From a bacterium HR20 (GTDB lineage Bacteria; Bacteroidota; Ignavibacteria; Kapaibacteriales; NICIL-2): 10,982 nucleotides of DNA. The position numbers and the translations under genes were made by a program. Shown in pieces: positions 1-6,865 of the stretch (position 1 is its first letter; the number at the start of each line of letters is the position of its first letter). The notes beneath the pieces are model-generated. The model was not told the origin of the DNA, ran no database searches, and worked only from the letters and a program-made list of their open reading frames with translations. The stretch is from assembly GCA_002898675.1 (NCBI GenBank), contig BEHW01000073.1:1-10982 (forward strand), in the 5' to 3' direction.

Positions 1-1
1 A

Positions 2-82
2 CTCGCAATGAACAGTGTCCTCGAAAAGCTCGGGAGTGCCTGGCTTGAATACTTGCTCAGCTATGAGCAACGCGTTGGTTGA
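2..82 (+). CDS. Possible C-terminal tail of an unidentified gene
   Basis: An open frame enters from the left edge and ends at TGA 80-82, giving 26 residues ending in WLEYLLSYEQRVG. The sequence looks protein-like and faintly recalls the end of an acetyltransferase (a VLEKLG string), but the fragment is too short to place in a family. The opposite strand is also open across this stretch and runs off the left edge, so even the coding strand is uncertain. The following 105 bp (83-187), up to the M32 peptidase start, hold no gene, terminator or promoter that I recognise. Confidence 0.3.
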   Translation, partial: LAMNSVLEKLGSAWLEYLLSYEQRVG

Positions 83-187
83 GGTCGCACCGTCCACAGC
101 ACACGCTGTCGGCAAATACAGCCCGATTGTGGTAGATGTGTCATCTGCCAGCGATGCCTTGTATCTGTTCCACAGATTTCTCCGCAC

Positions 188-1711
188 ATGATGGAACCGC
201 AACGTGCATATCACGAAGTGCTCAGCTTGATGCGAAACGCCTCGGACCTTCAGTCGGCGATTGCCCTGCTCGGTTGGGATCAAGAAACCTACATGCCTCC
301 TGCTGCTGCAGCGGCGCGTGCTGAACAGATTGCAACGCTCAGTGCGATGGCGCATTCAATCCTGACCAGCGACAGCGCTCAACGTCTGGCGGAGGGTTTT
401 GCGCAATCGCTCTCTGCGATTGATGGTGAGCTCAGTGAGTTCGAAAAGCGCATCGTGCGGGTCTTTATTCGGCAGGTCCAGCAGGCTGTCGCACTGCCAG
501 AGGATTTCGTCCGGCGAAAAGCGCGTGTTACAACACTTGCGCAAGAGCGGTGGAAACAAGCGCGTGCGAGGTCATCGTTTGCGCTCTTTCGCGATGATCT
601 GGCTACACTTGTCGAACTTGCGCGGGAAGAAGCACAGCACCGTGGATACAGCCAGCATCCCTACGATGCGCTGCTTGATCTCTACGAGCCTGGTATGACC
701 GTGCACATGCTCAGCCCAATATTCGAGCGACTGTCGCAGGCAACGCGGGAAATCCTCGATGCGGTAAAAGCCTCTGGTGTCGCACCAGATCGCAGCATCC
801 TCACACAGCACTATCCAGCACAGAAGCAATTGGAGGCGGCACGCACGATCATCGAGGCGATGGGCTTCGATTTTTCTGCTGGGCGCGTTGATCTTTCTGC
901 TCACCCGTTCTGCACCTCGTTTGCGACAGCCGATGTCCGCTTGACGACACGTATCAACGAGCATGACCTGCGTTCGTGTCTGTTTGGGTTGATTCATGAA
1001 GCAGGGCACGGGCTCTATGAACAGGGCATGCGTGCTGAGCTCGACGGAACGCTGGCTCGGGAAGGTGCTTCGATGGGAATTCATGAATCGCAGTCGCTCT
1101 TTTGGGAGAACATCATTGCCCGATCGGAAGAATTCTGGCAGTGGGCGCTGCCGGTGCTGCAATCGCACTTCCCATCGCAGCTTGCGGGGGTAACACCAAA
1201 GCAGATGTACGCAGCGATCAACGTCGTTGAACCATCGCTCATTCGCATCGAAGCCGACGAGGTTACCTACAACATGCACATCATCATTCGGTACCACATC
1301 GAAAAGCAGCTTCTCGAAGGCAGCATGACGGTTGATGAAGTGCCCGAGCAGTGGAACACGCTCACGCGGGAGCTGCTCGGCATCGAGGTGCCGGACGATG
1401 CGCACGGTTGTTTGCAGGATATTCACTGGTCGTTCGGTGGCTATGGATACTTTCCCAGCTATACGCTCGGCAAACTCTACGCGGCAATGTTCCGCCGTGC
1501 ACTGTTCGAGGCGATGCCGGAGGTTCCGGAGCTGATCGGTCAAGGCAAATTCGCACCGATTCGGCAATGGCTGAAAGATTCCATCCACCAATGGGGGCGG
1601 ACTCTGGATCCAGCTGAATTGGTTGCCAGGATTACTGGAAACGCGCTCAGCGAGCATGACTTTGTCGAATACGCATGGCAGAAGGTGTGGCGTATCTATG
1701 GAAGCGCTTGA
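188..1711 (+). CDS. M32 family metallocarboxypeptidase (carboxypeptidase Taq type)
   Basis: Zinc-dependent carboxypeptidase of 507 residues, close to the roughly 500-residue length usual for the family; expected to be cytoplasmic and to remove C-terminal residues from peptides. All the conserved M32 motifs are visible: HPF (239-241), DVRLT (249-253), the zinc motif HEAGH (270-274, His270, Glu271, His274), HESQ (299-302, with Glu300 the likely third zinc ligand), IRIEAD (352-357) and GCLQDIHW (407-414), followed by the GYGYFPSYTLG segment. The N-terminus (ALLGWDQETYMPP, 26-38) also fits. There is no signal peptide. Two adjacent ATGs lie at 188 and 191; the first is used here, and neither has a clear Shine-Dalgarno sequence. 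The stop codon TGA (1709-1711) lies inside the -35 box of the tRNA promoter, so the gene is closely packed against the tRNA. No partner in the window suggests a special role; general peptide turnover is likely. Confidence 0.96.
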   Translation: MMEPQRAYHEVLSLMRNASDLQSAIALLGWDQETYMPPAAAAARAEQIATLSAMAHSILTSDSAQRLAEGFAQSLSAIDGELSEFEKRIVRVFIRQVQQAVALPEDFVRRKARVTTLAQERWKQARARSSFALFRDDLATLVELAREEAQHRGYSQHPYDALLDLYEPGMTVHMLSPIFERLSQATREILDAVKASGVAPDRSILTQHYPAQKQLEAARTIIEAMGFDFSAGRVDLSAHPFCTSFATADVRLTTRINEHDLRSCLFGLIHEAGHGLYEQGMRAELDGTLAREGASMGIHESQSLFWENIIARSEEFWQWALPVLQSHFPSQLAGVTPKQMYAAINVVEPSLIRIEADEVTYNMHIIIRYHIEKQLLEGSMTVDEVPEQWNTLTRELLGIEVPDDAHGCLQDIHWSFGGYGYFPSYTLGKLYAAMFRRALFEAMPEVPELIGQGKFAPIRQWLKDSIHQWGRTLDPAELVARITGNALSEHDFVEYAWQKVWRIYGSA

Positions 1712-1738
1712 CAAATCCCTCGGGGCGCAGTATTTTTG
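1708..1738 (+). promoter_or_regulatory. Promoter for tRNA-Thr
   Basis: TTGACA at 1708-1713, then 17 bp, then TATTTTTG at 1731-1738. This satisfies the sigma70-type -35/spacing rule and also matches the Bacteroidetes -7 consensus TAnnTTTG exactly. Transcription would start only a few bases before the tRNA 5' end at 1748. The -35 box contains the TGA stop codon of the peptidase gene. Confidence 0.65.
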
Positions 1739-1742
1739 CGCC
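1724..1742 (+). repeat. Inverted repeat around the tRNA promoter -10 box
   Basis: Perfect 6-bp arms, GGCGCA (1724-1729) and TGCGCC (1737-1742), enclose a 7-base spacer, GTATTTT, which carries most of the -10 box. No T-run follows, so it is not a normal rho-independent terminator for the peptidase gene. It could be an operator, a hairpin in peptidase readthrough RNA, or chance. Confidence 0.45.
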
Positions 1743-1747
1743 GGCAT

Positions 1748-1820
1748 GCCAACATAGCTCAGCTGGTAGAGCAGCTCACTCGTAATGAGCAGGTCACCGG
1801 TTCGAGTCCGGTTGTTGGCT
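1748..1820 (+). tRNA. tRNA-Thr (anticodon CGT)
   Basis: A complete 73-base cloverleaf. Acceptor arms are GCCAACA (1748-1754) and TGTTGGC (1813-1819), with discriminator T at 1820. The D arm has stem GCTC/GAGC (1757-1760, 1769-1772). The anticodon stem GCTCA/TGAGC (1774-1778, 1786-1790) closes the loop CTCGTAA, putting anticodon CGT at 1781-1783, which reads ACG (Thr). The T arm is ACCGG-TTCGAGT-CCGGT (1796-1812). All stems pair perfectly. The 3' CCA is not encoded and would be added after transcription. Confidence 0.97.
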
Positions 1821-1831
1821 CTGCGGAGGTA

Positions 1832-1861
1832 GCCCGAAGCAATGCGCTTCGGGCATTTTTT
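1832..1861 (+). terminator. Rho-independent terminator after tRNA-Thr
   Basis: Perfect 9-bp stem GCCCGAAGC (1832-1840) / GCTTCGGGC (1846-1854) with loop AATGC, then A and six T residues (1856-1861). It sits 11 bases after the tRNA 3' end and isolates the tRNA from the phosphatase operon downstream. Confidence 0.92.
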
Positions 1862-1880
1862 GTGCAACAAATGCGCGCTC

Positions 1881-1915
1881 TTTGCGTAGCTCGCGCACCG
1901 CAGTTGCTAATTTTC
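1881..1915 (+). promoter_or_regulatory. Candidate promoter for the phosphatase-STAS-kinase operon
   Basis: TTTG at 1881-1884 and TAATTTTC at 1908-1915 resemble the Bacteroidetes -33 TTTG and -7 TAnnTTTG elements. The last base of the -7 box does not match and the 23-bp spacing is at the long end. It lies between the tRNA terminator and the ATG at 1939, where an operon promoter is expected, and would give a leader of about 20 bases. Confidence 0.4.
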
Positions 1916-1938
1916 ACCAGAGGTGCGCCACCACTTCA

Positions 1939-4032
1939 ATGGCAGATCATCGCATGGAATCCTTACGGCTGACGACACCATCGCTCATCCTGCTGGGAGC
2001 AGCCATTGGAGGTGTGCATGCAACGATTCGGGGATTGCTCGAAGGATTCGAGCGCTGGATGCCTGAGTGGATGTACCAGGTGGTTGCGCTCGTTGATGCT
2101 CTCGGAGCCAGTGCTGCTGTTGTGGTCTATGCGTGGTTGATCGTCCGCACAAGTCAAGAGCGTCAAGCACCGGATATGCAGCGTATTCGCACATGGCTTC
2201 GGTGGTGCACGGTGGGGACGATCGGCGTACTCCTGTTGATGCAAGTGCCGGCTGGGCCTGGCTTCTGGCACGGCACAGTACTTACGATCGAGGGTGGGGC
2301 GATACTTGCGTTTCTGGGATGGATGATGCACGGAATGCTCAATGTGTTTTTCAGCTATCGGACAGCCCGGACGCCGATCCTTCTGCGGGTTGTAGGTTTT
2401 GCCCTTGCAGCAGTACTCGTGCTCGCGTGGGGAGAGCGCATTGTTGGTATCGAATCGCTGGAAGCTGCGAAAGTGTTCAGCATTGTTTTGCTCATCGTGC
2501 TTACGCTGTTGCTCGCTCGTCGGCGACGGTGGCTGCGGCTGCTGTCCCGCACGGAGCGATGGGGCCTTGCAGGGTGGGCGGCAGCACTTGCTATCAGCGC
2601 TACGGTTGCTGCCGCCAACCTCTTCGATGGACAATCCCAGCAAGCGCGAGCAGTTGCGCAGTGGATGGCTGAATCTTCGGTTGTTGCTGGCTCACTTCTT
2701 CTGATGGTCGCTGCATTTGCAGGTGTCGTTCTTGTGACGGTTGTCAGTGGTGAGAGTTCAGCAGAGCGAAAGGAGTTTGAGTTCGATGCGATTACGTTCC
2801 TCAACCGTGTCGCTGCGCAGCACGATCAGTCCGAGCAACTCTACGAGACTGTCGTCACACTTGCACTTGGGTTGAGCGAAGCAACGAGCGCGTGGCTCCT
2901 GCTGCGCAGCGAAAGTAGCACGTGGACTATCGCAGCAATCGCAGGGACCGATCGAGAACGCGCTGAGGCACTCCACATTCCGGAGGTGCTCGGCGATGCT
3001 CTTGCAGATGATGCAATCGTGATTCCGTGGCTTCGCGAAGATGAGCGGTTTTTCCGCATTGCACGCTCGGCTGAATCCTATGCGCAGTCGCTCCTGGTCG
3101 TCCCACTGAGAGATAGCGAGGTCTCTTATGGTGCGATAGTCCTGGCCAGCGGGCGACCCTTTGCGTTCGAACGTGGCGATGCAGAGCTTCTCGAGGCTTT
3201 TGCGCCAGCGGTCTCGGTTGCGCTCGCCAACCAGCGACTCATGCAGCAAGCAATCGAGCGCGAACGCCTTCAACGTGAGTTGATGATGGGACGCGAAATT
3301 CAGCAGAAGCTCCTTCCGGTGAACATTCCCACGCTCAACGGATGGGAAGTTGTGGGGTGGTCAGAACCTGCCTATGAAGTCGGCGGTGACTACTACGACT
3401 TCTTTTGGTTGGCGGGAGGAACGGCATGCGTTCTTGTAGCGGACGTTAGTGGGAAAGGCATTAGTGCTGCGTTCTACATGGCAAAGCTCAAAGGTGTCTG
3501 CATTGCACTTGCGCCGCTTTGCTCTGATGTGCGTGAATTTGTTCTGCGTATTCACCGTGCATTTGATGGCGTCCTCGAACCACGGGTCTATATCTCGCTC
3601 ATCGCAGTAGGTATTGCACCAGATGGCACGCTCCATGTTGTTCGGGCGGGGCATCCACCACCACTTGTTGCTAGGAAAGGCGGTCGTATCGAAATTCAGT
3701 CGTCGCCTGGATTAGCAATTGGACTTGTGCGCACCGAGCGCTTCGCTGCAATTACCGAGGAGCTATCACTCGATAGCAGTTCTTCGATGGTGGTGCTCTA
3801 TACCGACGGTGTCATCGAAGCAGGGCTCAACAGCCGAGGCGAGCTTGGGATCAGTGGTTTTGCAGAGCACGTCGCACGTGCTGCAATGTTGCCGAGTGCT
3901 CGGGCTGCGGCAGTGTATCTTCAGTCTGTGCTCCGCCAGTACGTAGGCGATGTTCTCCTCCATGATGACATGACGATGGTCGTACTCCGATGTTCCACTC
4001 CTTCAAAGGCAACCAATGGTACAGGGATTTAG
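1939..4032 (+). CDS. Membrane PP2C/SpoIIE-type serine phosphatase with GAF domain (RsbU-like)
   Basis: Phosphatase of 697 residues, expected to dephosphorylate the STAS protein encoded next. Residues 13-270 contain about eight hydrophobic helices (near 13-30, 44-69, 88-104, 112-138, 147-166, 176-193, 207-227, 246-270); I do not recognise this region as a named sensor domain. A GAF-like region covers about 296-435, then a short coiled linker (436-458). The SpoIIE/PP2C domain (about 459-684) has the metal-site motifs GGDYYDF (482-488), ADVSGKG (501-507), AGHPPPL (570-576), YTDGVIEA (621-628) and DDMTMVVL (676-683), so it should be catalytically active. The ATG at 1939 was chosen because an upstream in-frame ATG (1882) would lie inside the likely promoter and adds a sequence without membrane or domain character; ATG 1954 is also possible. 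The 3' end overlaps the STAS gene by 17 bases, implying translational coupling. Confidence 0.93.
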   Translation: MADHRMESLRLTTPSLILLGAAIGGVHATIRGLLEGFERWMPEWMYQVVALVDALGASAAVVVYAWLIVRTSQERQAPDMQRIRTWLRWCTVGTIGVLLLMQVPAGPGFWHGTVLTIEGGAILAFLGWMMHGMLNVFFSYRTARTPILLRVVGFALAAVLVLAWGERIVGIESLEAAKVFSIVLLIVLTLLLARRRRWLRLLSRTERWGLAGWAAALAISATVAAANLFDGQSQQARAVAQWMAESSVVAGSLLLMVAAFAGVVLVTVVSGESSAERKEFEFDAITFLNRVAAQHDQSEQLYETVVTLALGLSEATSAWLLLRSESSTWTIAAIAGTDRERAEALHIPEVLGDALADDAIVIPWLREDERFFRIARSAESYAQSLLVVPLRDSEVSYGAIVLASGRPFAFERGDAELLEAFAPAVSVALANQRLMQQAIERERLQRELMMGREIQQKLLPVNIPTLNGWEVVGWSEPAYEVGGDYYDFFWLAGGTACVLVADVSGKGISAAFYMAKLKGVCIALAPLCSDVREFVLRIHRAFDGVLEPRVYISLIAVGIAPDGTLHVVRAGHPPPLVARKGGRIEIQSSPGLAIGLVRTERFAAITEELSLDSSSSMVVLYTDGVIEAGLNSRGELGISGFAEHVARAAMLPSARAAAVYLQSVLRQYVGDVLLHDDMTMVVLRCSTPSKATNGTGI

Positions 4033-4384
4033 TGCAAGCACCACTCATCTCGACAATGGTATTGTGGCAGTCCATCTCCATGGCTACCTGGATGCATACA
4101 CTGCACCGCAGTTGGATGAGATGCTCGGCAGCCTTGTCGAGCAAGGCGTCACTCGTGTCATCATGGATTGTGCGGAGCTGGAGTACATTTCCAGTGCGGG
4201 ACTTGGTGTGTTTATGGCTCATCTTGAACCGCTGCGTTCTGCAGGTGGCGACCTAAAAATTTGCTCACTCAACGAGCGGATTGCAACGATTATGGATATG
4301 CTTGGCTTTCAGCACATTTTTCACATCACCGAGCATCCCGATCAAGCGTATGCTGCATTCATGCAACACCCTGACCGGCAATGA
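4016..4384 (+). CDS. STAS-domain anti-sigma factor antagonist (RsbV/SpoIIAA-like)
   Basis: A single STAS domain of 122 residues, the switch protein of a partner-switching circuit: unphosphorylated it binds the kinase, and phosphorylated it releases it. The signature lies at 51-63, DCAELEYISSAGL. Aligned on the family, Ser60 matches the phosphorylated Ser58 of Bacillus subtilis SpoIIAA (DSSGLG there, SSAGLG here). The N-terminal strand-turn motif GYLDAYTAPQL (23-33) and the C-terminal helix IMDMLGFQHIF (92-102) also fit. AAAGG at 4005-4009, six bases before the ATG, is a fair ribosome-binding site, unusual for this window. The gene starts inside the phosphatase gene and ends in an ATGA overlap with the kinase gene, so the three are almost certainly co-translated. 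No extra domains are present. Confidence 0.94.
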   Translation: MVQGFSASTTHLDNGIVAVHLHGYLDAYTAPQLDEMLGSLVEQGVTRVIMDCAELEYISSAGLGVFMAHLEPLRSAGGDLKICSLNERIATIMDMLGFQHIFHITEHPDQAYAAFMQHPDRQ

Positions 4385-4812
4385 GTAGAACACACACGCA
4401 CGTAATGGCGGAAGGAGAGTTCCCCGCGCGCTTGGATGCACTTTCTGACATGCGGCGGTTTGTCGAGATACAGTGTCATGCGTGGGGTATTCCGCAATCG
4501 AGCAGCTGGGCACTGGTGCTGGCGTGCGATGAGATCTGCTCGAACATCATTCGCCATGGGTATCGTCATCGAGAGGGCGAGACTATTCACCTTGCCATTA
4601 CCTTCGATGGGCGTACCTGCTCGGTGATAATTCGCGATACAGCGCCGCCGTTCAATCCAGTGCGGGTGCCGCGCCCCGAACTCCTTCGTGCGCCCAGTGG
4701 GCATGGATTGGATATTGCAAACCGTCTTGCGCAGCTTGACTATCGCCCCAAGCGTGGACGCCGGCGAGAGAACATCACACGTATCAGTGTGCCTGGCGGG
4801 GAAGGAGCTTAG
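4381..4812 (+). CDS. HATPase_c_2 serine kinase / anti-sigma factor (RsbW-like)
   Basis: A soluble GHKL-type ATPase of 143 residues, the kinase of the partner-switching cassette; it should phosphorylate the upstream STAS protein and sequester a client regulator. The N-box is DEICSNIIRHGY (50-61, with Glu51 and Asn55 the likely catalytic/metal residues). The G1-type motif is RDTAPPFNP (85-93, Asp86 contacting adenine), with Ala88 where many kinases have Gly. The G2 motif is GHGL (107-110). There is no sensor or receiver domain and no membrane segment. The start at 4381 is fixed by the ATGA overlap with the STAS stop; Met9 is an alternative. The last four bases overlap the convergent rrf2 gene. 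No sigma factor lies beside it, so whether the client is a sigma factor, another regulator or an enzyme cannot be told from this window. Confidence 0.92.
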   Translation: MSRTHTHVMAEGEFPARLDALSDMRRFVEIQCHAWGIPQSSSWALVLACDEICSNIIRHGYRHREGETIHLAITFDGRTCSVIIRDTAPPFNPVRVPRPELLRAPSGHGLDIANRLAQLDYRPKRGRRRENITRISVPGGEGA

Positions 4813-5309
4813 CTCGCCTCTGCTTGGCTGGTGCGGGGTGCCATCAGTCTGCCATCGTGGAACGTTGCATCTTTTACCAGGTCGGCAAGAGTTTTATCGC
4901 GGATGACTTCGAAGATGCGCGCCCGAATCTTCTCCCAGTCATGGTGCAACGGGCAGGGATGATCGGGGCTGCATTTTTCGTACCCGATGACACAATCGGT
5001 AACGTACTGCAAGTTATCCACTGATCGCGCAACGTCGAGGACAGTGATTTTGCCTGGGTCGCGTGCTAAACGGATGCCGCCGCCTGGTCCTTTTGTCGAA
5101 GTGACGAGTCCTGCTCTCGTCAGATCCTGGACGAGCTTTGCAAGGAAGTAGTACGGCATACCGTGTGCGTCTGCGATTTCTTTCGTCTGAATGTACCCAT
5201 GGCGGACGCGGTTGTTGGCTGGGGCTTTCTCTTTGCGTTCGTCCAGCCAGCGTTTGGCCAAGTACAGCATTGCTTGAATCGCATATTCGGATGCACGCGA
5301 AAAAATCAT
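4809..5309 (-). CDS. Rrf2 family transcriptional regulator with Fe-S ligand cysteines
   Basis: A DNA-binding regulator of 166 residues. The N-terminal MIFSRASEYAIQAMLYLA is the family start, followed by a winged helix (KEIADAHGMPYYFLAKLVQDL, then the wing GLVTSTKGPGGGIRLA). Three cysteines in the effector region, spaced CX6C and CX5C and followed by PLH, match the Fe-S ligand pattern of IscR/NsrR-type members, so it may sense iron-sulfur status, nitric oxide or redox state. Between helices 1 and 2 there is a charged insert of about a dozen residues (DERKEKAPANNR) compared with typical Rrf2 proteins. I chose ATG 5309 because family members begin there and a putative -7 box at 5349-5342 leaves only a few bases before the alternative ATG at 5330, which would add MSILTDA. 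It is divergent from dnaB and convergent with the kinase gene. Targets are unknown; autoregulation is common in the family. Confidence 0.92.
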   Translation of the reverse strand: MIFSRASEYAIQAMLYLAKRWLDERKEKAPANNRVRHGYIQTKEIADAHGMPYYFLAKLVQDLTRAGLVTSTKGPGGGIRLARDPGKITVLDVARSVDNLQYVTDCVIGYEKCSPDHPCPLHHDWEKIRARIFEVIRDKTLADLVKDATFHDGRLMAPRTSQAEAS

Positions 5310-5339
5310 TGCGTCAGTTAGAATACTCATTCGACTGCG

Positions 5340-5349
5340 TGCAAAAATA
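5340..5349 (-). promoter_or_regulatory. Candidate -7 element for rrf2
   Basis: Read on the minus strand, 5349-5342 is TATTTTTG, an exact TAnnTTTG match, continuing as CA to 5340. It lies 33 bases before the chosen rrf2 ATG. No good -33 TTTG is seen at normal spacing, so only the -7 half is supported. Confidence 0.45.
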
Positions 5350-5376
5350 GGATGCTTCGGTCAAGTATCTCTGCGG

Positions 5377-5385
5377 TATTTTGCA
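5377..5385 (+). promoter_or_regulatory. Candidate -10 element for dnaB
   Basis: TATTTTGCA at 5377-5385 is one base shorter than the rrf2 and tRNA boxes and is the near mirror image of the rrf2 box across 27 bp. It lies 25 bases before the dnaB ATG at 5411. No clear -35 box is seen. Confidence 0.35.
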
Positions 5386-5410
5386 ATTGGTCACACACGG
5401 TACCTCGGCG

Positions 5411-6865
5411 ATGTTTGCACAGGAAGAGTATGGCTATCCGCTCGAGAAAGTGCTTGGGATGCAGCGGCAACGCGCCGTTTCGTCGGAAAGTCCGTTGCTG
5501 AGCGGCAAAACGCCACCGCATGCGACTGAGGCAGAGATTGCACTGCTCGGCGCGCTCTTTCTCGATCGAACAGCAATTGCGCGGTGCATCGAGATTCTCG
5601 AACCGACGGCATTCTACCACGACCAACACCGGAAGATTTACGAGGCAATTTTAGCACTCTTCGAGCGGGGCGTGCCCGTTGATGTGGTCACCGTTACTGA
5701 TGAGCTTCGCCGTCGCGGACACTTGGATTACATCGGAGGGACGGCAAAACTTGTCGCTATTTCGACCAATGTCGTCTCGAGTGCTGCAGTTGAACATCAT
5801 GCACGCATCGTACTGGAGCGATACCTCAAGCGACAACTGCTCCAAACTGCAGCTCGGATTGTCGAGCAATCCTTCGACGATGCGACGGATGCACTCGACC
5901 TGATTGACCGTGCGGAAAATGAAATCTTCGCTCTTGCGGAGCAGCGGTTGGGAAAATCCTACACGAGCATCAACCGACTTGCGCGTGCGACGTTCGACCT
6001 GATCACACGGCTCCAGGAACGCGGTGTCGAGCATGGTATTTCTGGCGTGCCGACTGGTTTTGTCAAGCTCGACGAACTCCTTGGAGGATTGCAGAAATCC
6101 GACCTCATCATCATCGCAGCGCGACCTTCGATGGGGAAAACTGCGCTTGCACTCAGCATTGCGCGCAACATTGCTGTTGAGTTCAAACTGCCCGTGGGTT
6201 TTTTCTCGATTGAGATGGCGGGCGTGCAAATCGTTATGCGCTTGCTGAGCGCGGAAGCGCGCGTCAATGCACATTCGATCCGCACTGGAAGGCTCAGTCA
6301 CGAAGAGATGCAGAAGATTGTCAAAACGATTGGGCGCATTGCCGAGGCACCGATTTTCATTGATGACTCGCCAGCGCTTGATTTGATGGAGCTGCGTGCC
6401 AAGGCGCGACGGCTCAAAGCAGAGCACGACGTCCAAGCAATCTTTGTTGATTACCTCCAGCTCATCCATGCACCGAAGGCGGAAAGTCGCGAGCGGGAAA
6501 TTTCGATTATCTCGCGGACACTCAAGCAAATAGCCAAGGAGCTCGACATTCCCATTGTTGCGCTCGCACAGCTTAACCGCAGCGTTGAATCTCGCGCCGA
6601 TAAACGTCCGATGCTCTCGGATTTGCGTGAGTCGGGCGCAATCGAACAGGATGCAGACGTGGTCATGTTCGTCACTCGCCCTGAGGTGTATGACATCGCG
6701 ACCTACGACGATGGCTCCCCGACGGAAAACACCGCTGAGCTGATCATCGCAAAGCAGAGGAATGGGCCAATCGGCACAGTGCGAACAGCCTACTTGAAGG
6801 ATTACGCACGGTTTGAGAATCTTGCGCTCAGCTTCGAGGAACCGCCTCCTCCTGTTGGCTTCTAA
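5411..6865 (+). CDS. dnaB: Replicative DNA helicase DnaB
   Basis: Hexameric 5'-3' helicase of the replication fork, 484 residues from this start. The N-terminal domain (about 36-140) starts with the typical ATEAEIALLGALFLD; the linker region includes SGVPTGFVKLDELLGGL (211-227). The RecA-like motor has Walker A ARPSMGKTA (237-245, Lys243, Thr244), the IEM segment (267-269), Walker B IFVDYLQL (344-351, Asp347), ALAQLNRSVE (384-393), DLRESGAIEQDAD (404-416) and IIAKQRNGP (445-453), where Arg450 fits the arginine finger. There is no intein. ATG 5411 was chosen over an in-frame TTG at 5381 because that TTG lies inside the likely -10 box. The first 35 residues are poorly conserved and ATG 5456 cannot be excluded. 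No loader or primase gene is adjacent. The 3' end overlaps dsbD by four bases. Confidence 0.96.
   Translation: MFAQEEYGYPLEKVLGMQRQRAVSSESPLLSGKTPPHATEAEIALLGALFLDRTAIARCIEILEPTAFYHDQHRKIYEAILALFERGVPVDVVTVTDELRRRGHLDYIGGTAKLVAISTNVVSSAAVEHHARIVLERYLKRQLLQTAARIVEQSFDDATDALDLIDRAENEIFALAEQRLGKSYTSINRLARATFDLITRLQERGVEHGISGVPTGFVKLDELLGGLQKSDLIIIAARPSMGKTALALSIARNIAVEFKLPVGFFSIEMAGVQIVMRLLSAEARVNAHSIRTGRLSHEEMQKIVKTIGRIAEAPIFIDDSPALDLMELRAKARRLKAEHDVQAIFVDYLQLIHAPKAESREREISIISRTLKQIAKELDIPIVALAQLNRSVESRADKRPMLSDLRESGAIEQDADVVMFVTRPEVYDIATYDDGSPTENTAELIIAKQRNGPIGTVRTAYLKDYARFENLALSFEEPPPPVGF

Noticed and set aside
1..187. Minus-strand frame running off the left edge from within the peptidase gene
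   Set aside because: It is open and partly protein-like (TTIGLYLPTACAVDGATS), but it has no convincing start and its upstream part is plainly the peptidase antisense. Too little sequence to call.
572..1870. Long minus-strand open frame of 432 codons across the peptidase gene and tRNA
   Set aside because: It is the antisense of the M32 gene, and its start region (RTRTGDLLITSELLYQLS) is the translated complement of the tRNA, a well-known source of false protein entries.
1882..1938. Longer start (ATG 1882) for the phosphatase
   Set aside because: It lies in the likely promoter, adds 19 residues without domain or membrane character, and has a better-placed ATG downstream at 1939.
1736..1972. 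Plus-strand frame reading ANIAQLVEQLTRNEQ
   Set aside because: This is translation of the tRNA itself and its terminator, not a protein gene.
5381..5410. TTG start for DnaB at 5381
   Set aside because: The TTG lies in the putative -10 box, and the extra ten residues are not part of the family pattern.
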